DNA from: Neocallimastix lanati (nom. inval.)
Lineage: Eukaryota; Neocallimastigomycota; Neocallimastigomycetes; Neocallimastigales; Neocallimastigaceae
Length of the DNA: 29,673 nucleotides
Assembly: GCA_016946835.1 (NCBI GenBank)
Contig: JACVTC010000426.1
Span: forward strand, 1 to 29,673
Reading direction: 5' to 3'
Numbering within the stretch: the first letter of the stretch is position 1; each line of letters opens with the position of its first letter. The notes below the pieces were generated by a model that was not told the DNA's origin, made no database searches, and saw nothing but the letters and a program-made list of their open reading frames with translations. Positions 16,917 through 27,300 of this stretch are shown here, one piece after another. Both the position numbers and the translations under genes were made by a program.

Positions 16917-19900
16917 TTAAGATGTAACTTCGTCTCCTGAAGTTAATAAGGTTTCTTCTCTAATTGTATACGGATATATATTCTTTAAATGTACATTTCT
17001 TGATAAAAGTTTTCCTGTATTCGGGTCCTCTAATACGACTGTATTGTATTTTGGTTCTTTTACAACTTTGAACGGTCCGTAAAAATAAGGGTCCAATTTA
17101 GATCTATTAAAAAGTCTAATTAAAACATAGTCTCCAACTTTATACTTCTTTTTAAGTGCTTTTGAAAATCCCATTCTTTGTTCCCAATATCTATTTGCAT
17201 GTTCGGAATATTCCATTGCTTCTTTCACCCATTTGTAGTGCCTCAAAAATCGTCTAAAATTGAATTCTTCTTCTGATTCGTTTGGTTCTTTGTGAATGTC
17301 TGGGAACATAATTTCAATTGGCCATGTATCCTTCCTTCCATATAGCAACTCAAAACTGCTGAATTTTGTTTTTGAATTTCTTGTGGTTCTTAATGCCCAT
17401 AAAACTGAAGGTAGACATTCATCCCACTCCTGTTCGTTTTCAATTAATAACCTCAACATTTTTCCAATTTCGCGATTCCTGTTTTCTATCATTCCGTTTG
17501 ATTGTGGGTGGTGTGGTGTAACAAAATGAATCCAAGATCCGTATAAGTCCACCATCATTTTTGTTATTTCTGAGATAAAGGAGCTTCCATTATCTGTAAT
17601 TATTATTTCTGGAGGCCCATGTCTTGAAAATACTTCTGTTAAAAATAATATAACTTCTTCCGATGTAGTATTTGGAATTGCTTTGGCTTCTGGCCATTTA
17701 GTAAAATAATCTACTAATGTAATTATATATTTATTTCCTTTTCTTGTTTCCTGTAGCGGCCCAATAATGTCCAATCCGACTCTGGTAAAAGGCATTTCCA
17801 CTGGTGTAATGTTATTTTCGGTATTATTGGGTAGAGGTTTTGGCCTGAACAGCTGGCACTTGTGGCAGGACTTTACCCACATCTTGACATCACTCCAAAT
17901 TCCCGGCCAATAGTATGATTGCATAATTCTTTGGGTGGTTTTTTCGGCTCCTTCATGGCCTACATTATGTGCTCTATTTATTATATCTTTTTTATCCTCT
18001 TCTTTGTATATAACTTTCAAATATAAATCATTCTTTTTATAGTATAATGTATTATCTATTATTTGGTAATTTTTACTAAAGTACTTTATTATACCTTCTG
18101 GAAGGTCTAAATCTTTTGGATTAAATTCATTTAATATTGTATTTATTGATAGTATAATTCTTTCATTGTTACTGGATGGTAGTCTGGATAGCGCGTCTGC
18201 AAAAATGTTTTTCTTTCCTTTCTCATATTTTATTATGATATTATATTTATTAAATTCTTCCATCCATCTTAAATGTCTTCCTTTAACTGGTAAGCTTTTA
18301 TTGAAAAATCCAATTAGAGGCTCATGGTCAGTAATAAATTTGGTTTTATTTTTGTTGCTAATTATATATTGTCTAAATTTCTTTAGTGTATAAATTACAG
18401 CTAAACCTTCTAAATCTGTTATTGAATAATTTCTCTCTGCAGGTTTTAAAGATCTACTTACACATGTAACTGGTAGTTCCAAATTGTCTTTACCTATCTG
18501 CAATAGTACTCCACCAATACCTTTATTTGAGGCATCTGTTCGTACAATGAATGGTTTGTTAAAGTCCGGATAAATTAAAATTGGATCGGATAATAAACAT
18601 TTTCTTAAATCCTCAAAGGCATAGTTACAGTTCTCATCCCAAATAAATTTTGTATCCTTTTTAAGTAATTTGTACAATGGATTGGCTCTGATAGAATAAT
18701 TTTTAATGAATTTTCTGTAATAACTGGTTAGTCCAAGAAATGACCGTAGTTCGTTTATATTATTGGGTCTTTCCCATAGTGCTATTGATTGAACCTTTGA
18801 TGGTGCAGTTTTTAACCCATCGGTAGTCAGAACGTGTCCAAGAACTTCTACTTCTTCTTTAAAGAATTTGCATTTTTGTAAGTTAATAGATAAATTATAC
18901 TTTGTAAATATTTCAAATACTTTCTTTAAATGTTTTATATGATCTTCAAGATTTTTCGAATATACAACTATGTCATCGATATAAACAAAAAGACATTCCC
19001 CTATTAATGGTAATAATATCCTGTTCATTTCTCTTTGAAATGATGCAGGTGCATTGGCTAAACCAAAGGGCATCACTAAAAAATTATAATTTCCATATTT
19101 CGTCGTAAAGGCTGTTTTTTCCACATCTTTTTCATTCATTGGTATTTGGTGGTAGCCTGAAAATAAGTCCAATGCTGAGAATATTTTTGCCCCTTTTACT
19201 GATGTTATCAATTCGTCAATATATGGTAATGCGTATGAATCCTTGATAGTGATATTATTTAGTTTTCTATAATCGATACACATTCTCCACTTTCCATTCT
19301 TCTTTTGTACAAGAAGAACTGGAAAGGACCATGGGGAATGTGAAGGTACTATAAGTCCTTTTTTTAAGAGTGAAACTATTTCTTCTTTTAATATTTTTGA
19401 ATGTTCTTTTGATAATTTGTATGGCTTAGATTTTATTGGCATATTTGAAGTTGTTGTTATTGTATGTGGTAATAATTTTGCTCTTGTTAACTGCGATAGC
19501 GATGTTGCCATACATCTTTTATTTTGTTCGATTAATTTTCTAAATTCGTTTTGTATTTTATTTGGAACATTATTAATTAATTCATTTAAAGTTTCTTCAA
19601 ATTCTTTTTCTTCTTCTTCTGAAATAATTACTGCATTTATCAATGGTGTTCCATTACTATTATTAATGATTTCTGCGATTTTAGTTAAGCTATTATCATC
19701 ATTTTTCTTATATATTGAATCGTCATCCGGATCGATGAACAGTCTGTATTTTTTTTGTATGCTTCTACCAATAATTATATCATAATAAGGATTGGTATGA
19801 TCAATAATATAAAACTTATCATATATTACTAATTTATCATTTATTTTAATTTTTAAATTTGTGTAATAATTTGTAGAAACCATTGTATTATCTGCTAGTT

Positions 19901-20738
19901 TTATTTCAATTTCATTTTCTGTTTTATTTATATTTTTGCTTTTTAATTTGTTGAAACTTTCTTGGGTAATTATATTTATGTTAGCACCTGTGTCAAATAA
20001 AACTTTAAGTGGTACGTTGTAACTTTCTCCAATAATAATAGGAATATTTATGTTAGATAGTGAACATATTATTCTTTCTACTCTTGGTTTAAGTCCTTGT
20101 TCTAATTCTTTTCTAATTGAAGGACTCGCTGCTAACAATTGCGATAAACTGATTTTTGGAAATAAATTTTGAACTTCTTCTCTAATATTAAATTTTTGTT
20201 CTTTATCTAATAATTGAATATTTGTCATATTTCTTTTTGTTATTACTTTTGAATTTTCATTTTCTGAGAATTTATTATTATTAGTTTTATTTTTATTGTT
20301 CTTATTTGTATTAGTTTCATGATTTTTATTTTCGTTATTTTCTATATCATCATCATTATGATTTTTATTTTTATTTTTGTTTTCTTTATTATTTTCTTCT
20401 TTATCATTTATTCCATTTTTGCTTAAATTATTAGTTTTATTTTGTTGTTCATGTTGTTCAATTTCATTATCACTAATTTCCATTATTTCTTCTTCATCAC
20501 TTGAATCTTTTGCTCTTCTTCTTTTATCTCTTATTTCTTTTTTTTGTTGTTTTAATAGTTTTGTTTTTGGTTGGTTTAATATTGATGGTTTTATTATTGA
20601 TTTATTTTGATTTACTTTATTTTTATTTAATTTATTCTTTTGAGTAACATTTATAGAATAATGATTTTCTTCTAAATTTTCATAAATATATTTTGCAATT
20701 TTATTTATTCTGGGAGATTGCACACTCCCATTATTTAA
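16917..20738 (-). CDS. pol: E3 Pol: protease, RT, RNase H, integrase (expressed by -1 frameshift)
   Basis: About 1273 aa when read from the frameshift; there is no ATG at its 5' end. In a count from the GTG at 20723: low-complexity K/N/E linker 1-165, SQLLAASPSIRKELEQGLK motif 194-212, retropepsin with canonical DTGA at 244-247, RT about 420-650 with YIDD at 581-584, RNase H D730, E772, D799 and D843, integrase zinc finger H919/H923/C953/C956, DD35E at D985, D1044 and E1080, and a GPY/F module (DPYFYGPFKV, 1211-1220). No chromodomain. Every expected catalytic residue is present, so the enzyme set looks functional. It differs from E2 in its classical protease motif and shares the same frameshift architecture. 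Confidence 0.95.
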   Translation of the reverse strand, partial: LNNGSVQSPRINKIAKYIYENLEENHYSINVTQKNKLNKNKVNQNKSIIKPSILNQPKTKLLKQQKKEIRDKRRRAKDSSDEEEIMEISDNEIEQHEQQNKTNNLSKNGINDKEENNKENKNKNKNHNDDDIENNENKNHETNTNKNNKNKTNNNKFSENENSKVITKRNMTNIQLLDKEQKFNIREEVQNLFPKISLSQLLAASPSIRKELEQGLKPRVERIICSLSNINIPIIIGESYNVPLKVLFDTGANINIITQESFNKLKSKNINKTENEIEIKLADNTMVSTNYYTNLKIKINDKLVIYDKFYIIDHTNPYYDIIIGRSIQKKYRLFIDPDDDSIYKKNDDNSLTKIAEIINNSNGTPLINAVIISEEEEKEFEETLNELINNVPNKIQNEFRKLIEQNKRCMATSLSQLTRAKLLPHTITTTSNMPIKSKPYKLSKEHSKILKEEIVSLLKKGLIVPSHSPWSFPVLLVQKKNGKWRMCIDYRKLNNITIKDSYALPYIDELITSVKGAKIFSALDLFSGYHQIPMNEKDVEKTAFTTKYGNYNFLVMPFGLANAPASFQREMNRILLPLIGECLFVYIDDIVVYSKNLEDHIKHLKKVFEIFTKYNLSINLQKCKFFKEEVEVLGHVLTTDGLKTAPSKVQSIALWERPNNINELRSFLGLTSYYRKFIKNYSIRANPLYKLLKKDTKFIWDENCNYAFEDLRKCLLSDPILIYPDFNKPFIVRTDASNKGIGGVLLQIGKDNLELPVTCVSRSLKPAERNYSITDLEGLAVIYTLKKFRQYIISNKNKTKFITDHEPLIGFFNKSLPVKGRHLRWMEEFNKYNIIIKYEKGKKNIFADALSRLPSSNNERIILSINTILNEFNPKDLDLPEGIIKYFSKNYQIIDNTLYYKKNDLYLKVIYKEEDKKDIINRAHNVGHEGAEKTTQRIMQSYYWPGIWSDVKMWVKSCHKCQLFRPKPLPNNTENNITPVEMPFTRVGLDIIGPLQETRKGNKYIITLVDYFTKWPEAKAIPNTTSEEVILFLTEVFSRHGPPEIIITDNGSSFISEITKMMVDLYGSWIHFVTPHHPQSNGMIENRNREIGKMLRLLIENEQEWDECLPSVLWALRTTRNSKTKFSSFELLYGRKDTWPIEIMFPDIHKEPNESEEEFNFRRFLRHYKWVKEAMEYSEHANRYWEQRMGFSKALKKKYKVGDYVLIRLFNRSKLDPYFYGPFKVVKEPKYNTVVLEDPNTGKLLSRNVHLKNIYPYTIREETLLTSGDEVTS

Positions 20739-20744
20739 TTTAAA
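20694..20744 (-). promoter_or_regulatory. Programmed -1 frameshift signal of E3: slippery site and pseudoknot
   Basis: UUUAAAU (20738-20744) in phase U UUA AAU, followed immediately by the gag stop UAA (20735-20737). After an 8-nt spacer, GGGAG (20725-20729) pairs with CUCCC (20712-20716), with a possible extra U-A pair, around an 8-nt loop. Loop bases UGCAAU (20717-20722) pair perfectly with AUUGCA (20694-20699), 12 nt beyond stem 1. The stem 1 sequence matches E2 and E4, but the loop pairing uses different bases, which is good evidence for a real pseudoknot. Confidence 0.9.
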
Positions 20745-21757
20745 TGTTTTTCATTCATTTCTTGGGTTTCTTCTTCAGGACAATCTCCTTTATCATGACC
20801 AACTCTTAGGCAATTAACACAAAAATTAATTTTTAATTCCGATAACTTTTTTGTTAATTCATCCATTTCATTATCATTTAATTTATTCTTATAATTATTA
20901 TGGATTTCATTTGGTTGTTTTTGGTTTTTATATTCATTTGTATATTGTCTATTGTAATTATTATAATTAGAATAATTTCTATTTTGATTGTTATAATAAT
21001 TAGAGTATTTATCTAGATTTCCATTGTTATTATCATTTTGTTGAGCGTATCTACTATTATTATTAATTTGTTGAGTGTATCTACTATTATTATTAATTTG
21101 TTGAACATATCTTGTAGGATTTTTGTTGTAACTAGTATTTTGATAAGATTCTTGTTTCTTGTTATTATTAGTAGATTTTCCTTTTGAATTAGAACTAGAT
21201 CCTCTTTCTTTATTTTCTTTGTTTTCCTTGAGTAGATTTAAAATCTTTTCTTTTTTTGTTGTAATCTTCATTGCTTCTTCTAAAGTGGTAGGTTCTTCCT
21301 CCATTAGACTCTCATAGATTCTTGGCCAATTTCTAAATGCGTTTATGTAATATGAAGTTGTTATGACTTCAGAAACATTAACTGTTTTATTAACCAGGTT
21401 TAAAAGTTCAGAAAATCTTAGGTCGAAATCAGATATGCTCTCATCCTTTTTAATAGTGATGGATGATAGTTCTAATATTCTTGAATTTTTTGACGTAGAT
21501 CTTTTAAAATGCTTTCCTAAATTACTAAGTATTGTATCGTAACTATCGGGATTCTTTTTATTTAAAGAATTATAGACTATGGTACGTGCGGTTTTATCAG
21601 TAACTGCAAAAAGGTAATCTACTTTTTCAGATTCTTCAGTTACTTTAAACGTCTTACACCAGTGGTCGAAGGAGAACTTCCACTCGTCAAATGAAACCTT
21701 AGAATTGCCCAATATTGGGAGTCTGTTGAATGTAATAATTTTTGTTTGACTTTCCAT
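20735..21757 (-). CDS. gag: E3 Gag
   Basis: 340 aa from the ATG at 21755-21757. Residues 1-175 are a helical Gag capsid-like region (FDEWKFSFDHWCKTF; SISDFDLRFSELLNLV; YINAFRNWPRIYESLMEEEPTTLEEA). Residues 180-300 are an Asn/Lys/Tyr/Gln-rich spacer with three tandem copies of a ten-residue unit RYxQQINNNS (about 216-246). A CCHC zinc knuckle follows (CVNCLRVGHDKGDC, 313-326), then the stop directly after the slippery heptamer. Expected to form the particle and bind RNA. It is more divergent from E2 Gag than E4 Gag is and lacks their acidic run. Confidence 0.92.
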   Translation of the reverse strand: MESQTKIITFNRLPILGNSKVSFDEWKFSFDHWCKTFKVTEESEKVDYLFAVTDKTARTIVYNSLNKKNPDSYDTILSNLGKHFKRSTSKNSRILELSSITIKKDESISDFDLRFSELLNLVNKTVNVSEVITTSYYINAFRNWPRIYESLMEEEPTTLEEAMKITTKKEKILNLLKENKENKERGSSSNSKGKSTNNNKKQESYQNTSYNKNPTRYVQQINNNSRYTQQINNNSRYAQQNDNNNGNLDKYSNYYNNQNRNYSNYNNYNRQYTNEYKNQKQPNEIHNNYKNKLNDNEMDELTKKLSELKINFCVNCLRVGHDKGDCPEEETQEMNEKHLN

Positions 21758-21865
21758 TTCTTAAAAATTATTATTATTATTATTTTTATATATATATATA
21801 AATATGTGATTTTCTATTATTATTTTAATTATTATTAATACTATTATTATTCTAATGATGAATTA

Positions 21866-21876
<11 letters not shown>

Positions 21877-21916
<40 letters not shown>
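21877..21916 (-). repeat. Poly(A) tract on the sense strand, 40 nt (E3 leader)
   Basis: T40 on the plus strand, about 120 nt upstream of the E3 gag ATG. Confidence 0.9.
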
Positions 21917-21917
<1 letters not shown>

Positions 21918-22225
21918 GAATTTATATTTAATTTTATATTATTATTATTATATTATATTTATTAGTTTATTAGTTAATTATTATATTTATGTAATAAGTA
22001 TTATATATGTTACTTTATACTTTCTATATATTATCTATATATTTTATATTTATTTTATTTTAAATTATTTTAAATTGTTTTGAATTATTATTTTAAGTTA
22101 CTTTAAATATTATTTTAAATTATTTTAAGTTATTTTAAATTATTTAAATATTATTTTAAATTATTTTAAATTATTTTAAATTATTTTAAATATTATTATA
22201 TTATTTTAATATTATTATATATATA

Positions 22226-22228
<3 letters not shown>

Positions 22229-22270
<42 letters not shown>
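22229..22270 (-). repeat. Poly(A) tract on the sense strand, 42 nt (E3 leader)
   Basis: T42 on the plus strand in the middle of the E3 leader. Confidence 0.9.
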
Positions 22271-22273
<3 letters not shown>

Positions 22274-22680
22274 TATTTTTATTTAATTATTTTGATATTT
22301 ACTATTATATTATTTATATATATTTATTCTATATATATATTTTCAATTTTTGAATAGAATATTTTTAATTTATTTATAATATTTATTATAAAATTAATTT
22401 TATATTTTTTTTTTTTTTATATATTATATAATATTATACTATTATATTTTAACAATATAATTATTTTCTATTAATTAATATGTGTAGTAATTTACTAAAT
22501 ATATTTCAATAATGTATTTCAATATATTTAGATCGTTAAATTTAATTTTTAGTTTATAGTTATTTTAGTTAGATTTAAACTATAACAGTAAATTTTATAT
22601 TAACTTTATTTCATATAATTAATTTTCAAATATCTTACCACTATTTGAAAATAATACATAACCTTCACCGGCCGTTTTTT

Positions 22681-22694
22681 AGGATTCTCCACCA
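22681..22694 (-). other. Primer binding site of E3
   Basis: Minus-strand TGGTGGAGAATCCT, 5 nt after the 5' LTR end. It shares TGGTGGAGA with the E2 site, so both elements may use tRNAs ending in TCTCCACCA. Confidence 0.65.
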
Positions 22695-22699
22695 AAATT

Positions 22700-23439
22700 T
22701 GATGAGAAATTATTAATAACTTACTTTAGTTTATTAATAACTCTTTATCAAAGTTATAAATTTTAAGATAATTAAAATATATTTTATTATAAAACTTTTT
22801 AAAATTGATTTATTAGAAACAATGAAGTTATTTTAATACATAAATTTTATTTAATTTTTAAATATTAATTTTTATTTAATTTTAAATTTATAATATTAAA
22901 TAAATACTTTTAAATTTAAATAAGATAAAATAAGTATTTATTGAACAAGTTTTGATAAACAAAAATGTTAACAAGAATGTTGTTCTTTTAAATAAGAATT
23001 ATTACATGTTTTTATAATTTTCGTTAAGATTAAACTATATAATTAACTATCTAATTTAATTACTATTTATATCTTTTAGAAATATTAAAAAAAGAAAAAG
23101 TATTACTATTTTAATTCTATTTAAAGTCTTATTTTCTATTTTAAAAAAAAAAGAATTAGTTTTAAGTCTTTAAAATAAAATAACTATTTACTAATTATAT
23201 CAAATAATAACAAATATTTATGTAATAAAATATATTTTACATAATAAAATTATTTAAATTTAATTTCTATATTAATTATTTAAATTTACATTGTTCTTTT
23301 ATTAATCTTAAAATTTTATTTGAAAATACTAACTTTTTATAATAATTATTTATAATTTTATAGTTTAGTAAATTATTATTATAAATTATTAATTTTAGTT
23401 TATTAATTAATTTTAAATTATAAATTTCATCTTTTATCA
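22700..23439 (-). repeat. 5' LTR of E3 (740 bp)
   Basis: Copy of 16165-16904 with no difference seen by eye. It is followed by TCAG at 23440-23443, the right target duplication. Confidence 0.95.
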
Positions 23440-23598
23440 TCAGTTGTTAAGGTTTTAGAGAATTAAATAAAAATAAAGTAAGGAAACACAAATTTTATTT
23501 ATTTATTTATTATTTTTATTTATAAATTTATTTGATTTTATTTGATTTTATTTTATTTTATTTGATGATATTTAAAAATTAGTAGCAAAATTTACAAC

Positions 23599-23606
23599 TA
23601 TTTATA
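23599..23606 (-). promoter_or_regulatory. TATA box in the E4 LTR
   Basis: Minus-strand TATAAATA with AAAAAG upstream, the same core as in the E2 LTR although the rest of the LTR differs. Confidence 0.5.
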
Positions 23607-23769
23607 CTTTTTTTTTCAAGGCATAAAAGTTGTTCTTGCCACTAAATTACATTTTATTATTATTTTTCTTTTTATATATAAAAACTATTAAATTTAAATT
23701 GATTTTTATAATCAATTATATAAAATTTAATTATAACAATATAAATAAAATACATTTATAATATTAATA

Positions 23770-23773
<4 letters not shown>

Positions 23774-23814
<41 letters not shown>
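23774..23814 (-). repeat. Poly(A) tract on the sense strand, 41 nt (E4 LTR)
   Basis: T41 on the plus strand within the U3 part of the E4 LTR. Confidence 0.9.
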
Positions 23815-23819
<5 letters not shown>

Positions 23820-24306
23820 CTATCTAAAATATTACTAATAAGAATTTATTTAATTGGCTAAAATTTTTATTACAATCTGTTAAAATATTCAAATAAAAAT
23901 AAAAATACTATTCTAATATAAAGGTTTTTAATAAAATAAAATATTTTTCAATATAAAATAAAACATTTCGATATAAAATTTTATAATAAAAGTTAAAATA
24001 TAATATATAAATTTTTAATTATCAATATATAAAAATATTATTAATACAAATTTTCATTATTAATATAAAAATAAAAAAATAAGATTTATTATTAATATTG
24101 TTAATATAAGTTTTAAATATATAAAAATATTACTATTAATATAAGATTTAATATAAAAATTATAAAGTTTAATATAATTTTTGATCTAATTTTTAATCTT
24201 TGAATTTAAAAATTTATTAAAGTACAAAAATAATAATGTACACATAATGTATTAGAAATAAATCGTAGATTTAATTAAGAATGCATTATTTAGTACATTC
24301 TTATCA

Positions 24307-24322
24307 AGATGCCCCGACGAAG
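24307..24322 (-). other. Polypurine tract of E4
   Basis: Minus-strand CGGGGCATCT directly before the LTR start, matching the position and sequence style of the E2 tract. Confidence 0.7.
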
Positions 24323-24324
24323 AC

Positions 24325-27300
24325 TCAAGCTTCTCTGTAAGCGGAGTTAAACTTTACTAAATTTTTAAAATGAACATTCCTATCGAGTTGTTTCCCAGTT
24401 TTCTGATCGATTAAGGTTGCCGTGTTGAATTGAATTTTTAAAATTTTAAATGGTCCATTGTAATATGGTTCTAGCTTAGTGCGGCTAAAGTTTCTAACAA
24501 GAACAAGATCACCAGCTTTTAATTCTTTTCCTTTTTTCATACTTATTTGTTCTTCTCGTCTTGTTGCCCAATACTTGTTAGCATTCTTCACATTTTCGCA
24601 TGCTTCTCTAGTCCATTGATAATGACGAACAAATTTTTCCATTAAAATTTCATCATACGATTTACCTGCATTTTCAATTGTTCTTATGGCTATATCATAA
24701 GGCTGTTGGTCTTCTCTTCCATATACTAATTCAAAACTAGAATGTCCGGTAGCTGTGTTTTTGGTAGTTCGAAGTGCCCATAAAGCAGAAGGTAAAACTT
24801 CATCCCAATCTTGATTTTTCCTTCCTAATAAACGAAGTAATTTTCCAATTTCTTTATTTCGGTTTTCAGTGAGACCATTGGATTCAGGGTGATAGGTAGC
24901 TATGAATTTTACATAAACATCATAAAGATCAAGAAGATTTTAGTCATATCAGAAGTGAATTGGACTCCATTATCTGTAGTAATAACTTGAGGTACACCAT
25001 GTCTTGCAAAAACGTTTATTAAAAATTTAATTATATCAGAGGAAGTTATGTTTTCAGTGGGTTCGGCTTCAACCCATTTGGTAAAGTAATCAACAGTTAC
25101 TATAATATATTGATTATTATTTCTTGTTTTGGTAACGGTCCTATAATATCTAATCCTAAATGCACAAAGGGACCCTCCACTTTAGTTGGATGGTTTTCGG
25201 TTGGTTCTGGATATGGTTGAGGACGATTTAATTGGCATTTTTCACAATTACTAACAATTCTTTTGATATCTTTAATCATATGATTCCAATAAAAGTTTTT
25301 TCTTAAGTCTTTGATATGTTTTGTAATATCCTTCGTGGCCAATATTATGAGCTTCTAAAATTAATTTAAACCTTTCATTTTCGTCCGTTATTAATTTTCT
25401 ATAATTTCCATTGTCGATAAAGTAATCTTCACCATCAATAACAGTAAACTTTTCATTAATAAATTCCTTTATAACCTTAGATAATAATTCTTCATTATTT
25501 CCATTAGTAATTTTTGTTAATAATATCTTTCTCTCTTCCTTACTTTTCATTCTTGAAAGAGCATCAGCTAACACATTCTTTTTGCCTGATTCATATTTTA
25601 TATTAATTCCGAGCATACTAGCGGTTAGACACCATCTTGTTTGCCTTGCATTCAAAGGTTCTTTATTCTTAAATAAACCAACTAATGGTTTATGATCTGT
25701 GTAAATAGTTGTAGGTAATGGATTTCCTTCAATATAAGATTTAAATTTAGTCATACAGTAAAACAAAGCGGTTTCCTTCTAAATCGGTAATACCATAATT
25801 CTTTTCAGCTTTCTTTAAACTTCTACTTATAAAGTGTATTGGATGCTCCTTACCGGTTTCTTCTTCTTTTGTAAAAGAACTCCACCAATTCCATTATACG
25901 AAGCATCAGTTCTAATGATAAAAGGTTTGTCAAATGACGGAAATTTTAGAATAGGTGCATTGATTAATTTTTCTTTTAGGAGTTCAAGCTTTCTTGTTGT
26001 TCTTTATTCCATTCATATTTGGTATTCTTTTTCAATAATTTACATAAAGGTGAGGTAATTTGAGCATATTTAGGAATAAAATCACGATAATATCCCACTG
26101 CTCCTAAAAATGATCTTAATTCATGAAGTGATGAAGGGGCTTCCCACTTCTTAATAGCTGTTATCTTACTTTCCATGGGACTTAATCCTTTAGTAGTAAG
26201 TTTGTGACCTAATACATCAACTTCAGTTTGAAGAAAATGGCACTTTTCAATATTAATTTTTAACTTGTTTTCTTTAAATACTTCTAATACTTGTTTAATA
26301 TGAATTAAATGTTCTTCGATACTTTTTGAATAGATCAAAACATCATCAATAAATACATAAACAAATTCACCAATAAAAGGGAATAAAATTTTATTCATTT
26401 CTCTTTGGAAGGTTGAGGGAGCTCCAGTAAGTCCAAAAGGCATAACCTTAAATTGATAATTTCCAAACTTAGTAGTGAAAGTGGTTACTTCAACGCTTTC
26501 TTCATCCATTAAGATTTGGTGAAAACCAGAAAATAAATCAAGAGTTGTAAATATTTTAGATCCTCCGAGACTATCAAAATTTCATCTATATATGGAACTG
26601 AATAAGAATCTTTTTCTGTCATATCATTGACTTTTCGGTAGTCAATACACAAGCGCCACTTTCCATTGTGTTTTAGAATGAGTACTACTGGAGATGACCA
26701 TTCTGAACAGGATGGTTCTATCAATCCTTTCTTAATAAGCTTTGTAAGTTCTTCTTTTAAGATATCTGATTTAATTTAGTTAACCTATAACTTCTTAATT
26801 TTACTGGCTTTGCATTTGCTTTCAAACGGATCTTATGTGGTGAAAGTTTAGAAGGAGTTAGTTCTTCTGTTGAAGTGGCAACTATGTCAATCATTTCTTT
26901 GAGAATTTTAATAATTTGTTCTTTATAATCTTTATTTAAGGTACTTAAAAATTCATCACTCTCAATAAATTCCATTGGAGTTAATTCCTTTATAATTTCC
27001 TTTTCATTATTCGTTTCTTTAACTTTTCTAATAGTGCAAATTATACTTTCTTCATCATAATATTGATTATTTATTTTAGCTATTTCTTCGTATTCACTTT
27101 CTGACAAAAGTTTACATAAACTGTTTAAGGTCGGATGAATAAATAAACAATGATCGATTTGAGTTTTAAAGTTTATTAACATATCATAAAATGAGTCTTC
27201 TTTCTCAATAATTCTAAAGTCCGCATTAAATTCATAATTATTAATTTTTACTGGTAATTGAACAATAATTCCTTCCGAGTATTCTTCATCTTGTGTTGCT

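Larger units (their letters stand above)
21758..22680 (-). other. 5' leader of E3
   Basis: About 0.92 kb of nearly pure A/T with no ORF, including sense-strand poly(A) tracts (21877-21916, A40; 22229-22270, A42) and a degenerate tandem of TTTTAAATTA-like units around 22060-22210. A GC-richer patch (CACCGGCCG) is next to the PBS. I see no hairpin array like those of E2 and E4. Confidence 0.6.
16165..23439 (-). mobile_element. E3: complete, recent Ty3/gypsy element with TCAG target duplication
   Basis: 7275 bp: 5' LTR (22700-23439), PBS (22681-22694), 0.94 kb leader, gag (20735-21757), pol in the -1 frame (16917-20738), PPT (16905-16915) and 3' LTR (16165-16904). It is flanked by TCAG at 16161-16164 and 23440-23443. 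The two 740-bp LTRs appear identical by eye, and both genes are open, so this is likely the youngest and potentially active insertion. Confidence 0.95.
23444..24306 (-). repeat. Main part of the E4 3' LTR
   Basis: Joined to 16148-16164 it gives an LTR of about 880 bp that on the minus strand starts TGATAAGAATG (24306) and ends CGTTACA. TATA-like GTATAAATAG is at 23599-23606 (minus), near the LTR end as in E2. A poly(A) tract (sense) is at 23774-23814. Confidence 0.8.

Noticed and set aside
17296-20610. Several plus-strand open frames opposite E3 pol, and similar ones opposite E2 and E4
   Set aside because: They are antisense shadows of well-supported minus-strand domains, with no motifs of their own.
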